Origin: Rhinopithecus roxellana
Taxonomy: Eukaryota > Chordata > Mammalia > Primates > Cercopithecidae
DNA length: 64,000 nucleotides
Direction of reading: 5' to 3'
NCBI RefSeq assembly: GCF_007565055.1
Contig: NC_044557.1
Location: 68,949,095 to 69,013,094, forward strand
Shown: piece by piece, positions 11,308 to 25,016 of the stretch
Numbering within the stretch: position 1 is the stretch's first letter
How the letters are laid out: each line of letters starts with the position of its first letter
Notes under the pieces: generated by a model
What the model saw: only the letters and a program-made list of their open reading frames with translations
Told to the model about the DNA's origin: nothing
The model's database searches: none
Position numbers and translations under genes: made by a program

Positions 11308-12845
11308 CACATATGCCCCTGTGTGTTGCAATCCATCTAGGGAAGAATTTCTATGATTTCTACTTAGGCTTTCTTATTCATTGACTTCACCCTGGGGACT
11401 TCGAATCCCAATTAGTTCTTATAAAATTATTTACCTCCATGTGAGGTTTTAGTATAAATATGCAGCAGATGTGGTAGACACTAATTTGAGCCACATACCC
11501 AGCAGTTTAGGAGGGAATTGGCGGGAGCCTATTTGTGTGAAGGACCAAGGAGTCTTTGAGAAGAATGACTCTCAAATGAAGAGGAAATTGAGGCAATACA
11601 TAATCTCGGTCCCGGGACAATAAGCTGTTGTTAGAGGAGTGCCAATTTTCAGCAGAGAATGAAATATATCTTTTAGATTGTTCTCCGGCCATCTGGGACT
11701 GGAGCAGATCTCAGAGGTTGTAAATATGACAGAGCTGAGTTACAGAAGAATCTCTGCAATTTTCTTGGAGCTACTTTCTAGCCTCTGTGCTGAATCTAAC
11801 AGATGGTGCAGCTTTTGGTTGTCTCACCATCCACCCCTTTCTCCTTGTGTAGCATCCTTGTTGTGGGTAGCAGTCATTCTGCTTCCACCCCCTGAGTAAA
11901 TCAGCATAATTTCATTTCCCGACCATAAATATTGGTTTCAAGGATGGGCACAGGACAGAAGGTGACTCAGTCAAAGTGAAGTCCTGAACTTGTATTTGGT
12001 GGTAAGGGAAAAAAGTTCTATTTCTTGGAAAAAGTGAAGTGTGGGCCTCACACCTGGATATGGTACCCCATGGCAGAAGCCAGCCTGGGATGAAGGATGA
12101 CTAGGAAGGAGGGGAGAGACACAATGTGTTTGTGTGGAAACAGAGCTAGAACCCTGACCACAACCGGCCTGAAGCTGCTGTATTGCTGGATTTTTCTGGT
12201 ACATAAACAATATAGTGCCTTTACTATTTAAACCACTTTTATTTATGTATCTTTTTGCTATCGGGAGCCAAAAGTATTGCTTATTTTGATCACTGAATTG
12301 TGGTGATGGGCATGTTAAGTTCTAGAAAAGAAGAGGAGGAAGAGGCAAGGTTAGAAAGCTACAGTTAGCTGGATTCCTTAGCCTTGTAGCCCTCTGCAGA
12401 AGTTTGTTCATGAGATAATATTATTAATATCCCAGTTTTTCAGATGAAAACACATATGCATTGAAAAATCTGCTGGCAAGTCTCATGGTCGCATGTGACT
12501 TACTATGTAAATTAAGAATAGAAACCACTATCTTTTATTCTGTTCCCAACTTACACAGAGAGCACAGATTATTGTTGACTTTTAAGTACTTATTTGAAGT
12601 TTTAAGACCTGGAGGCATTTTACTAAATTCTTTCAGATTTGGAACAAGTGTATGACTTAGGTCCCCCTGAAATTCGCCCACAAAGAATAACTAGCTGATC
12701 TGGTGTTGACACTCTTTTATTGTCATTAGATGAAGATGACAGAGTATATATTATTGAAATCACTTCAACCCCCAATTGAAAAATTGTACTCATGCTCCAG
12801 CTCATGGAATTTCTCTGGCTGGCAAGGTTAGACTATAATAATCCC
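11308..12845. other. Unassigned sequence
   Basis: No gene seen. The part from about 11,930 to 12,240 has the feel of a decayed LTR or DNA element (ggatgggcacaggacagaag, and 'ctgctgtattgctggatttttctgg') but I cannot assign it. Confidence 0.4.
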
Positions 12846-12955
12846 AATTGTTTATTGAGCGTGAACTGTATGTTAGGCATTGTGTTAAATGCTTTATAAG
12901 CATTATCTCATTTAATCTTTACAAAAACTTAAAAGGTTGTTACTATTATGCTGTT
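12846..12955 (-). mobile_element. MIR fragment, antisense
   Basis: The order 'tttattgagcgtgaactg', 'gttaggcattgtgttaaatg', 'ttatctcatttaatctttac' is the reverse complement of the 3' half of MIR. Short and diverged. Confidence 0.65.
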
Positions 12956-15861
12956 CTTCATACAGTACAACATTAGAAATGCAACAGGAATGTGACTTGG
13001 AGGTGCTGTTAAGAGGTTTACGGGGGTTAATAATCTCAGCCCTCTCTGGGGCATTAATACGTTACCATTCAATATGATAGAAACCATCATGATGCCACTC
13101 AGGATACAAACAAGTCCCTGTAAAATGGTTTTGTGTCATTCATGAACTGAAAATTGCTGTCTTAGGTGCTGCCACTAATCTTTTTCTAAAATCTTCAGTG
13201 TTCGTCCTTTTGAGTTTGAATAACATGACAATTTTTGAAAATTTGCCTTCTGTATAGGAAATAAAATTAATTTTTAAAAATACAGTGTTACTGTATATTT
13301 GAAAGTAATTTGATTGAATACTTCATGCTTCATTTGTTGACAACTATATATGTGTCTATAAGAAAAGGGGCATTGTGTTTCCGAATGATGGTGATGAAGA
13401 ATCAATTTCTGTAACTGCATATCATTACATTTTTATTTTAAAGTTAGAATAATGGTTTTATAGTTCTAAGCTATTTTAGATAAGGTTAATTATTCAGACC
13501 TTTTCATAAGAACAAACGTGTCGCATAACATGCTTATAAGGTGTTTAGTAAAACACAATTATATATCTTACTGCGAAGCTTTTTATAAAACATATTTCTT
13601 GAAGGTGAATGGTATTCTGACTGAAATGGCTAAGCAAGTAAAAATAAATACCTTTGAAGGAAAATTTACTAATGGAGATTTGAAGTATTTGGGGGTAAAA
13701 GTGGTTAAGATGTTGCCAATTCAGGAGCTACTGGACCTCATAGTACATCACTGGATACTGGCTGAACAAGGTTTTAAACTGGAAGTTTGCTTTTTCCTTA
13801 AGGACATTTTCTTCACTTGAGGATGTTCTTTCTTCTGAGTGCTAGGTGTCATTCCCTCCATCTTAATGTTCTTCCTGGGTCAGGAGGACCCATAAATATT
13901 TTCCTTCTTTCTAGTGATCCTTTGATTTCACATTCAAACCCAGCAAAACTGTGTTGCATTCTTTCTTGCTTTACTTATCTAAAACCCAGACGAGGTTATT
14001 ATTTCCCCATGAGTACATGAGGCTGCAATGTTGTATTTTGCCAGTAGGTTTCACCATCTCACACATGATTCATAACATCCCCAAGTTCAAGGTTTCAGGA
14101 AGAAATTAGATTCTAACTGATTCGATAAAGTTTTATAAACTTGAAAGTCTACTGTCAAATTTACCTAGAACAACTATTGTCTCGTATCGTAAGAGTTTCT
14201 CATTTACATTAGCTACATTACTGAATGGTCAAAAGTGGATATGTTTCTAACAAATGGTATCAAATGCAAACACATAATTAACTTATCTTAGCACTCCTCT
14301 CAAAGCGAGGCAGCTCCTGCCAATCTATGGAGCTTTGGAGACAGATAAACCAGAAGGCGAGGAGCAGTGGCTTCGCTGCCTGCAGTATCTCTTTCTCCAT
14401 CCACATAGAGATAGAGTTTCTTCTCATCACCTTCAAATCCCCTTTAAGCTCCACTCTTACTCATCTCTAAACTTGATCCTCTGACAACTGATCCAGACAC
14501 AGCTGCAGGAGGTGCGTACCTGTCTTCGCTAAAAGCTAGACTTGGCTTGTCCTAGTTCTTTAGTGTGCTGCTCTGTCTACAACCGATCTGCAGTAAAAGG
14601 GAAAATGTCTGCACTCTACTTCCTGCATTCATGCTGGTACAGTGACATTTTCATGCAAAGACATGAAAATTAGGTGGACTGAAACAAATTCTTGAAATAA
14701 GCATGCATGCCCCCTTCACCTAATCGATGTGGTGTTGAATAAAGACAGCAATCAGTCAGAACCAGGGAGGGAGTTAGATGAATTGACCTGAAGTCCTTGC
14801 AATCCTGATTGTCTTTGAATCTAAAGACTGGAGAATTGCACCAGCACTGAAACCCATGTGGCACAGATATTGGTTGTGTCCTTTCTCATCTTTACCACCT
14901 AAATTCAATTCAGAAGAAAGTCCTGTTTTACATTTTTACGTCTTAATCTTTTTACTTCTCTCAATCTCTCTACCCTAGTCCAACTTTTTTCAGCTCTTGC
15001 TTTACCACAGCCTTCTAATCAGTATTTTTTCTTCTTCCTGGCTGCCTTCCAATCAGTACTACGGAGCATGGCTAGATGAAAATGGTGAAAATGAACTTCC
15101 AATTATACTATCCCCTACAAGCACTTCTTATTGATTTAGTATTAAAACTCACATTCTAAGCTGGATAGCACACAGTAAATGTTGTGATCCTGCTTTGAGG
15201 TTCCCACTACTACACATCTGCCTAAGGCTGGGGGCAAGGATTTCCAGAGTCCTCTTCCCTTCATGGTCCTGGGTTAGACAATGCCAATGACAGGACCTGA
15301 TTTGAGATTCTCAAGTGGTCATGGGGTTCAGACATGGGGTTGTTATACACTCAGAAGTTTCATGGACCTTTCTGGAAACTCCTAATCTGTGGTTGAGGTG
15401 GGCTTTGCAGTCTTCCCTTCAAGTTCATCTTCCCATTTACCCTCCAGGACTCCAGGCCGAAGCCACTGGCAACTGTTTCTCAGATTTCTTAGCCACGTCT
15501 TTCTAGACTTGCACTTGTTTGCCTTTTCTCATATCCCTGAAAGTTCTAATTCCTATATGAAATCCTCACCTGCCTACCTCTCCTGCTCATTGTCTGATTC
15601 ATTAATTTTGTTTTTCAGTTTGCTTTCCTTATTCCCATGTAGGCATCCTTTCACCAAATTAGCTGTAACTTTTCTGTCCAGGTCTGAAGGTAGACCTCAC
15701 TTTGTCAGACGATTCTTCCTTGAAACCTAGATTAGGTCTAGTCCCCCAATTATGTGTCCTTCCACCTTTATTTAGGATAAAGGTAGAACAACACATGTCC
15801 TTTATTTGGGATCCCTTATTTAGGATATGATTCTCTTAAAGGGTGTCTTCTGTACAGGACC
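12956..15861. other. Unassigned sequence, part probably L2-derived
   Basis: No gene supported. A 100-codon open frame at 13,518-13,820 (plus) shows no family resemblance and no flanking splice or polyadenylation context. From about 14,950 to 15,200 and again 15,500 to 15,860 the text resembles the body of the L2 LINE in sense orientation (for example 'caacttttttcagctcttgc'), but is too diverged to bound. Confidence 0.4.
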
Positions 15862-15965
15862 TTAAGCTCCATCAGAGCAGGGACTGAGTCTGTTTTTCTC
15901 AGGATCTAGTTCAGTGCTTGACACATAGTAGACCTTCGATTCACATTTGTTGAGTGAATGAAGGA
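15862..15965 (+). mobile_element. L2 LINE 3' end, sense
   Basis: The order 'aagctccatcagagcaggga', 'tctgtttttctcaggatcta', 'cagtgcttgacacatagtag', 'gttgagtgaatgaagga' follows the well-known 3' terminus of L2, including its short terminal repeat tgaatgaa. L2 is an ancient, long-extinct LINE. Confidence 0.7.
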
Positions 15966-18900
15966 GTGACCAGGCTGGGCTTTTATAAATCTATCCTGTG
16001 GGTCTGCCTGAGTAGACACAAAGCAGTCAGATGGATGTGATTATGGACCTTGTCCTTTTTGATCTGACTTGTTTATCCAGGGATTCTCTTTCTTAGTGAT
16101 GCATTTTCTCTTCAGCTCATTTCAGTTTGGGAGATCTATGTGATAACTTCAGCACCCTATTTTTAAACATATTCATGTTAATGAACACTTTTAATGGAGA
16201 TGATTTAATTTTTTAAAATTTTGTCCTTTACTTGAAAAGCCTGAAGGCATAAGCTCAGTAAAATATAGTGAAAAGATCTGAAGTTCTCAGCAGTGACAAT
16301 TAATAAAATATCAAGCATCAAGCAGCACACAGATGGTGGTCTCATCTTGCCCTACATGGACGCATGCTTGTCCTCTGCTCAGGGACTTCCTCTTCCCAAG
16401 CAGTACTCTGTGTGTGGACTTTACCCATTCTCATGACTGTGATGGATAACACTTCACACTTGAATATTATATAGCACACATTATAACACCTGATCTTTTC
16501 ATAACTGACATTCTTTTCTCCACTGTCTCTAAATACAATTTTAATGGTTGATGTAACCCATTGGATGGTTCTCAGAACAATTTTGGCCAAATATTTTTGC
16601 CTAACTACCTGAGCTATTGCTGTCATTTTCCACATCTTCTTGGTCTGGAAAGCCAGGCTTGCAGTGAGTGCTGAGCTATGGCATGAACATGTTGATAAAT
16701 CCCAGGGTAGGAGGCTGATGAATAAAGGAAGGAGGCTGATGGGCCGGCATGGCTGGAAACCAGAGAATGTCATCTCCCCTTCAAGGTAGGGGGCCCGAAA
16801 TAGAGGGAACAGATCAAGATGAATGACCACCTGAGTAGCTCTTAGGCTTCTTTTTCCTTTTCGTATAGACTTTCTCCCCCAATTTCCCAGTCCTGTTTAA
16901 TGTAAGGTAGATATCATAAAACACAACACTGAATAACCATGAATTTATCGCTTTCTCTTTAAAGTCCTTGGAAAAATACAGAATGTGCCCCCAACAACTA
17001 GACATTTCAAACTGATGACCTTTATCTTTCTGTCCTTCCTGTGATATTGTACCCCTCTGAAGGGCAGTAACTTTACAATCAATCCACTTTGATTGATAGA
17101 TTTTAATATTTTTTATCATGAATTTTTTTGCACTAATTTTGATTTTTAAATATCACATTAAAATATTGATCTTGACTACTGAGTTTTTGGCACCCCTTAA
17201 ATTTCACTCTTGAAATGACTGCCTCATTTTAGTGCCAGCCATGCTAGTGTGGCAGGCAAGAATGTCCTTAGATGTGGACGGTCATGAAACTGTCTATGGC
17301 ATCCCAGTTACACGTAATGATTTTCTTTCAAATTTAGAAACCTGGCTATTTTATGATATAACAAATTGTTAGATATTGTTGTGATGCTGTTTGTTTTATC
17401 CAGCTCAACATAATCATTTAATAGTAATCTTTAGAAATAGGGAACTGTTCATATTTCTCATGTGAATTTTAAACTTTTGGAAAACATGCTGTGGCAAAGG
17501 GAATTGGGCTCATATTTACGCTCATTTGGATTTAGGCAATCTATGAATCTCACCACATAGCTTGGCAGTTAGGCAAAGCAGATACATAGGGGCTGCTTAG
17601 ATTGTATCAAGTGAAGCCTTTTATTTTCTGGGGTTCATTTCTGTTTTTTTCAGAATAGAGCCTCCTGACGGCTCTGGGACCACTGTGTCCAGCCTGTGGT
17701 GCTGTCCCACTGAAGTCAACAGCTCTGATTCAAAAGAAAATTAACTGCAGGCATGCATAGACTTGAAATGCAGCAAAGACTTAAACTGACACCAACTACA
17801 TTGTGAATGGGGGAAAATGTTAGGGCCTATTTAAAGGCCAAAGCCTTTCACCGGGGACAGAAATGGCCAGAGGAAAGATATGAAATCACTGTTAAAATCA
17901 TTTTTTCCTCCTAGGAAGCATTCAAATTAGTTGACCAAGAATGGCTGATGCTGAAATGACTTGCTGTCTCAGTGTGGAGTGGAAACAATCCTGTTAAATT
18001 TCACGTTGCAGTGACACCAAAGCAAAGGACAGATCTCAAGACAACTTTTATTGAAATGGAAAATAGTAATTCTAACTAAAGAATAAGAGAAATGCCAACA
18101 GAAATAAAATACCAGAAATCAGAGGACAATGTGCAAAACTCTATGTACTCAGACACACAAATTGAAACAACCCAAATAAATGCCAAATGCACAAGAAAAT
18201 AAATGTAACTCATCAGAGGTTAATGCTTTTTATGTTTTGTTCATATGGCAACTTGTTCTGTGGTTACATAAAAAGGATTGGAGACCAGACAGGGCATGAG
18301 GCTTTTCTAATCCACATTGAGCCACTGACTCAATGTGACCTCAAGCAGCTCTCTAGAGTGTGTTGGCCTCACTCAATCATATGTATATATAATATGTACT
18401 TGTACTTGGATAATAAAAAAGAGGGGACTTAGTAGGTTTGTGAAATCTGCCATTATTTTTGGAGACCAATGATCACCTCTGGTAATTGCAGAGAAAGGGG
18501 ACTAAGATGTGTTCAGATCTACAAGGGAGTAGATGTTCTCTTTTGGCTTTTGTTGGGACAGACAGTTCTTACAGAACAGAGTGTTTACTGTGTGCATATT
18601 TCTGGCAAGGGTTTTGGAGGATTAACTAGCCTGCTGATAGGAGAACAAACAGTTTAATCCTGCTGGAGCCCCTGCCATGGGGTGGGCTGTGCTCAGAACA
18701 GCAGGGAAGCCAGACTCCTCCCTCTTTTCTGTTTTAGTGCAACACATCCTGGACTCCAATGGCTTTCTAGATGTGTGGGATGATTATTTTAGGGGACAGA
18801 GGACCTTTCACAGTATCCACCAAATCACAACAGAAGAGCCTGGTTACTTTGGTCAAGTATAAACTCTGCCAAAATAGGCATTGCAGGGCCACAAAGACAA

Positions 18901-19712
18901 TGTGCCTTCAGTCAGTGGGCTCCAGCTTTGGTAAGGGGCTTGCAATTCCACAGTCTAGGCCTGTGGCACTCCCTTTGTCTGGTAAGTCTTTCCCGAAACT
19001 CCCTGAGAGTGGCTAAGAGCCAATGTGCCTGCACCTGCTCCCAGGGCACACTGTGCTCCTTTGCACAGTAGCACTTCCTTCCCTTCCATGACTTGAGAAA
19101 AGCCCTCATTGCAACTCATGCCCACTGTTCTGCATCCCACTTTCTCACTCCCTTTCCTTACTCCATTGTGCTCTAAAGCTGAGTCAAACTGATCTCTGGT
19201 TTATTATCTCATACACTCTTTGTTCATGTACATTATCATTATCTCTGGATGCTCTTTGCGGTGGCTAGAGTTATTGAGCCCATTCTGCACCACTCCCTAG
19301 CCCCCACTCCTGTAGCTGTACCTTTTGCTATATAAATACATGTGCACTAAAGGTAGAATGTAGCTCCTGTCTCTTGGCCCGTTGAATTTGGCCTTGGTTA
19401 TGACTTGCCTTGGCCAGTGGCATATGGGCAGGAGTGATAGTGTGTTGTGAGTTCCAAGTCTTTCATGTTTCTGTTTGTCCTTTTGGGCTTCTGCCATTGC
19501 CACGAGGAGGGCTTCTGCCATATAAGGGCTGCCCCTTTAGCCCAGACCACAGAATGAGATCATGTAGAGAGAGCCACTCCAGTCGAAGCACAGACCTTCA
19601 GCAAGGGGCCCTCAGCCCCCATCGCCTGAGGCAGAGCTGCCCCTGCTGACCTGCAGATGCACAAGAAACAAGGGCTCTACCACTTTCTGATGAACTCCTC
19701 CTTGTCCTTTAG
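15966..19712. other. Unassigned sequence with doubtful splice-like sites
   Basis: No convincing gene. A 162-codon open frame on the minus strand at 16,342-16,830 is the longest non-L1 frame of the window but matches no family I know. Strong acceptor-like tracts precede 17,654 and 17,915 (see findings). The part 19,370-19,690 (gacttgccttggccagtggc and following) resembles an old LTR-type repeat but is unnamed. Confidence 0.4.
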
Positions 19713-20340
19713 ATTAGTTCAGCCATTGTGGAAGACAGACAGTGTGGCAATTCCTCAAAGATCTAGAACCAGAAATACCATTTGACCCAGCAATCCCATT
19801 ACTGGGTATATACCCAAAGGAATAGAAATCATTCTGTTACAATGATACATGCATGCAAATGTTCATTGCAGCACTATTTACAATAGCAAAGACATGGAAT
19901 CAACCCCAATGCCCATCTATGACAGACTGGTTAAAGAAAATGTGGTACGTATATACCATGCGATACTATGCAGGCATAAGAAGGAATGCAATGATGTCCT
20001 TTGCAAGGACATGAATGGAGCTGGAAGTCATTATTCTCAGCAAACTAATGCAGGAACAGAAAACCAAACACCACATGTTCTCACTTATAAGTGGGAGCTG
20101 AACAATGAGAACCGATGGACACAGGGAGGGCAACAACACACACCGAGGCCTATTGGGAGTGGGGGTTGAGGGAGGGAGAGCATTAGGAAAAAGAGCTAAT
20201 GCATGCTTGGCTTAATACCTAGGTGATGGGTTGATTGGTGCAGCAAACCACCATGGCACATGTTTACCTATGTAACAAACCTGCACATTCTGCATATGTA
20301 CCCCATAACTTTAGATTTAAAAAAACATAAGTTAAAAAAA
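19713..20340 (+). mobile_element. 5'-truncated L1 3' end, older primate subfamily
   Basis: Begins inside the last part of ORF2 (attagttcagccattgtgg). It runs through the conserved 'tactgggtatatacccaaagg' block, the ORF2 C-terminus, the G-rich 3' UTR tract (about 20,148-20,185) and a terminal gtaacaaacctgcacattctg block, with a short A-rich tail. The 3' UTR wording (taatacctaggtgatgggtt) matches L1PA10-17 or L1PB-age elements, older than the L1 at 25 kb. Typical dead-on-arrival 5' truncation. Target-site duplication not evident. Confidence 0.9.
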
Positions 20341-20539
20341 ACTCAACAAAGAGAACTTCTTTCAGGATGAGTCTACTGGCACACCACACTTTGGTCTTTC
20401 TTCCCATATGCTCCTGTAACTTGGGGTGAGGTTTAGAAACTCTGCCACAGTGCCTCCATCCTCATTAAATCTAAGATGGCACTGTGTAACCCTTCCTTGA
20501 GGTATCCTCACATTCCACACTCAATCACTAGTTGAGTCC

Positions 20540-20990
20540 TCTGTCTCTCCAAGGCCTTGGAATGGCTGCAGTAGCCTCCTGCCTGGCTTCTCTGCTTCTG
20601 CTTCCCATGCTTCTCTACAGTGCTCTTCACAGAATAGCTAGAGTCACCATTCTACAACTGAGCCCATTAGAGCATGCCTCCACTTCTGTCTCACCCTCAC
20701 TTCCCACTCCTTTTTAGCTTGCACTCTGTGCTGAACTATGATCTCCCTTTATTTCATTGAGCAAAAATTTACTGGGTCCTCACCTTGTAGTAAGGCACAA
20801 ATTATCCCTCTCATGAAAACTCTGCAACTTCTTACCTTCATGCCACCTAACACAGTTTTTTTTCTAATTCTTTCCTATTTACCCTTCAAGTCTCAGATTA
20901 GTTGTTTGTCCTGAGTTAAGTATCCTTGTTATGTGTTCCATGGGTGTTCTATTCATTCTTTATTTCTGGAAGTACATGTATTGCATATTT
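20540..20990 (+). mobile_element. L2 LINE fragment, sense
   Basis: Phrases in order resemble the L2 coding/3' region: 'agaatagctagagtcaccat', 'ctctgcaacttcttaccttc', 'tacccttcaagtctcagatt', 'ctattcattctttatttctg'. Diverged; boundaries approximate. Confidence 0.5.
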
Positions 20991-22302
20991 AATAAGGTGC
21001 TTTAAAGTGCTGATTTGTTGTAATACTGCTGATCTCTGAAATAATTTCTAATGTATAGCTATAGATACATAACCACTCATTCTAGTATGTGGATATATTG
21101 TCATGCTCTGAATGCTATTGTTTGCTTTAAAACAATTAAAACCAGAAAGGCAGACTGCACTGCACTATGGATTCTTGGCTAATGAAATTTAGCACCTCAT
21201 GCCACATATGCTTCCAGCCAACAAGTGCTCTGCTGCTGTATCCTGAATAAAGTGTATTCTGCAATGCAGGCTGTTCATTTTGGCCTGACCTCCCTTTCCA
21301 CCATTTATTTCATGCCTGGGAAACAGCCTTGACTTATAACAGTAACAAAAGGTGTGCAGGTGAAATGAAAATTTTACATTAGTTGGAGGACTTCTCTTTT
21401 GACGTTTTGCAGATCATGCACCTCAATGCAGCCTGGGAGCATTGACCAATAACTATATCAAAGGCAGTTGAAATTAATATGGGTGAAGCCATGGCATGTC
21501 TTCACATGATTTAAAGAGAGATGCAGAATAATTGCCAATATACCATGCCTGGAATGCATTTCTTTAGGAACTTTACTAAAATAACACTATGCAGAAATGA
21601 TCCACGTAATGCTCTCATTTATAGGATCACAACTTCTATTTCAGTAGGAATCTGCATTGAATCATCTCTTGGTTATGCCTTTCTTCTACCAGTTAAAAAG
21701 CTGGGACCTCTCATGGCTCATATAAATAAATATTTATAGAATGAAAGACCAGGTAAGTCACATCCCCAGTACCTGTGGTGATCTTGAGGACCCTTATCTG
21801 TCCAGTGTCCTCTGGTCATATGAGTACCATTGATCACAAAAATTGTTTATAATTCTGAGTCTTCAATTTCATTGCACCAGGATATAAAACAGTCATGAAC
21901 AGATCCTACAAATACACCTTTGGTTCTAAGTTTACTTTATTCTTAGGATACTACCAAGAGAACCTGAGTCACAGCAATAGTGGATTCTGCATCAGCACCA
22001 TTATCAGGTTATTATCTAAAACCTCAGATCCTCCATCCATGAATCTCTCTTCCTTTGTGAGGTCCTGTGGAGGCTCATATATCCCATGGCCCTTACCTTT
22101 CTCCTCTGAAGCTGATGTTGAGGTAAATGAGTGTAGTGGTTGTGGCAGATCACATTATTGGTCCCAATTTTTCCATCTTTTCTAATACAATTATATGTTT
22201 ATGGCCTCATGATGATGGTCTGTCTCTCGGCTCTGGGCTCAGACATGTGAAGTACTTCAGCCTATGGGTGTTAGCAACTGGGATATGAAAAGAAAAGAGG
22301 GA

Positions 22303-22304
<2 letters not shown>

Positions 22305-22344
<40 letters not shown>
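22305..22344 (+). repeat. (TG)20 microsatellite
   Basis: Twenty uninterrupted TG units followed by tctgtgtctgt. Likely length-polymorphic. Confidence 0.96.
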
Positions 22345-22346
<2 letters not shown>

Positions 22347-24996
22347 TGTGTCTGTCCAAATTTTCCCCTGCTATAAGAATACCTGTCGTATTAGATCAGG
22401 GGCTCAATCTACTCAGTATGACCTCATCTTAACTGATTATATCTGCAATAATCCTGTTTTCAAATAAGGTCACATTTTGAGGTACTGGGGGTCAAAACTC
22501 CAACATAGGAATTTTGAAGGGAACACAAGTCAACTGTCAACACTGCATGTTCAAAGTACCCTGAGAGGAGGTGCATGTGAAGGCAACTTACACTAACAAC
22601 ACAAATAAAACTTGAATCTTCACTCTTCGAATGTGAGGTCCTTTCATTGGCCTTCCTTCCTTCTCTTCCCTTTATCCCTCTTTCTTTTCCTCTTCTACTC
22701 TCTCCTTTGTTTTCTCTTTCTCTCCTTCTCCTTTGTTTTTTTTTTCTCTTATTCTTCCTCAATACTCTCTAGTTGTATTATGTTTTATTATTTATATACC
22801 ACTATTTCATAAAACTTACATTATATCATTGGGGTCTTCAGCAAAACCCTGTGACTAGGCAGGTGGGTACATTTTCTCCATTTAACATAAAAGAGGTTCT
22901 TGCTGGTTAATTACTTCTCTAAAGCTACCCTATTAGTGACTGTCAGAGGAGCCAGATTTCCAACTCCCATCCAAAGTTCATTCTATTTCACTACATTCTT
23001 TGATTTGAAAAAGACTTTGCCCATAAGGGACCAGAGGTACTGGAACCCTCAATACCTAGATAGACATCCACAAAGCAAAATGGTGTGCTCTCCATTCTGT
23101 CCTCCCCGTTCCTATAGATAAAGTTTATAGCAAGTAGTAGGAAGAGATTGTAACAGGAACTTCCAAAGATTTAACCAAAGGGTTAAAAAAAGGGAAAAGA
23201 CTTTTTAGAGCACAGGGAAGAAACCTTTTCCCAGTAAATCTGATGATATGCCTGTAATTAAGTCAAATAGGTTAAAGGCTTGTTATGCTAGCATTAACAC
23301 GTAATTCATCCATTGAATTACAATGAGATTCATGTAAGGATTACACGTAAAATTCCATGTAATGAGATGTATTCATCATCAAAAGCTTTTTGCCCTTTAA
23401 GAAAATGTTACAATAATTATCCCATGAACGTGAAAAGTCAATAGAGGTGAAAATGCATGTCTTTTTATACCATCATTGTGATTGTATTTATATTGGCAAG
23501 GCCTAACCCTGCTGACATTTAACTTTCCAGGGAGAGAACCCGGGCTGCTCTCTCTCCTCTCATCTCACCCTTTCCTCTTGGGCCATCCAAGAGATGCTCT
23601 TTGCCCTCCATCTCATCTCCTCTACCAGAGATACAGAAACAAGAATCTTGTTTCCCAACTTACAAAACAGATAAGTTGGAATGTGATTACTCACTTTGCA
23701 AAAGGATTCACTGGAGACTTCCTTTAAAAACTCTTCCTTTTTAAAATTGCAATGTTTCTTAAAGTGAGGACTCAGTGGTATTTAGGATAAGGCCTTTGAA
23801 GATTATTATGCCTTTAGTGTAAATTCAAATTTGTGTAAAAGTGTATTCTAGATTTATTGGTATAAAATATTATAACCCTTTTAGGATGCTTATATAGAAT
23901 TCAGCGATTTAAAAGTAGAGGTGAGTTTGGAGAAAGCTGCAACATAGCCATTTAAAGAGCGGTGCTGTACACATAAAATATTATAATTCAGAAATAGTAA
24001 GTTCTTTGCCCATGTGTTCAGATCAGAGCTATGAAAAGGGCAACTAAATGGCATCAGACAATGATTTTTGAGTCAATTGAAAACTTTGGCTCTCCTTGGA
24101 ATATGTATCTGTATCTATATATGTCAAATTTTGAAACATTCAACTGTTGTGTTTTATCCAAGAAAAAATGAAAGTATTAAAAGGTAAGTATAGATATGTT
24201 AAATTCATGTTGTGTGAAAGAGAAGTACATTGGATATGTTAAATCCAACATGTTAAAGGCCAGACTTAATAACATACAAGGAGGTTATTGGTATTTCAAC
24301 ACTAGGTTCTGACTTCTCCAACTTTAGCCACCATATGAATACGGTTAGGTTGGCTAGGACCATTGACATATTCCATGAAAAAAACAGCAGAAGCAGTCGA
24401 GGTTATTTTATTTTTCTTATGTTCATAAATGGATTTAGGCAAGATCTGCCCATCAAAGTGAAAAATTTCAAGTCATTTTGTGTAAATATACAAAATATTT
24501 CACAGCAGGAAAATAGCATTGAGGAAGAATTTTTCCTTTAAAAAAATGCACACATGCCTTGTTTAGAACATTCAATGTGGGATTTAAATTAGTTGTTTGA
24601 GCCATAAATTATCTTTTACCTATGGCTGCTTAAGAAAATATCTGTCACTCACAGGCTTTCTCTTTCAGTCATGCTTAATAAAGAAGAGTGTCATCTGGAG
24701 TATTAGAATCTAATTTGATGTGTATCTTTAATGTATGTGATGTCTTAATTTTGTGTGGGTCGGCAGGTACTTTTTACTGAGACTGCTATTATCTGAGGTA
24801 AATTCTCTAGTGTTCTTTCTGTACAGTCTAGTTTCTTTTATGTAAAAGAGATAAGTCTTTATAATACTTTTATTTTCAGCTGATACAAGATCTTATGTTC
24901 ATAAGAATCAGAGTAGCCATTGCCAGAGCTCACAAAGTCAGTTCTGAAGACTGAGGACAGTTGGCTGCCACTCTCTGTTTTCACAGAAGTTCCTTG

Positions 24997-25016
24997 AAGA
25001 AACTATAGAGTTAGCA
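24997..25016 (+). repeat. Target-site duplication, 5' copy
   Basis: aagaaactatagagttagca, identical to 31,401-31,420. A perfect 20-bp duplication bounding the L1. It shows insertion by target-primed reverse transcription and fixes the element's ends. Confidence 0.98.

Larger units (their letters stand above)
20341..24996. other. Unassigned sequence between two L1s
   Basis: No gene seen. Apart from the L2 stretch and the TG repeat listed separately, I recognise no named repeat. 22,640-22,762 is a pyrimidine-rich tract (mostly C and T on the plus strand). 23,150-24,960 appears unique and AT-rich. Confidence 0.45.

Noticed and set aside
13518..13820. 100-codon open frame on the plus strand
   Set aside because: AT-rich, no known motif, no flanking exon signals.
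16342..16830. 162-codon open frame on the minus strand
   Set aside because: In 64 kb read in six frames, one or two frames of this length are expected by chance. No start context, splice sites or family resemblance.
19849..20169. 106-codon open frame on the plus strand
   Set aside because: Lies in the L1 3' end but out of frame with ORF2; a shadow.
22640..22762. Pyrimidine-rich tract as a splice or regulatory element
   Set aside because: Simple C/T-rich low-complexity sequence without an exon behind it.
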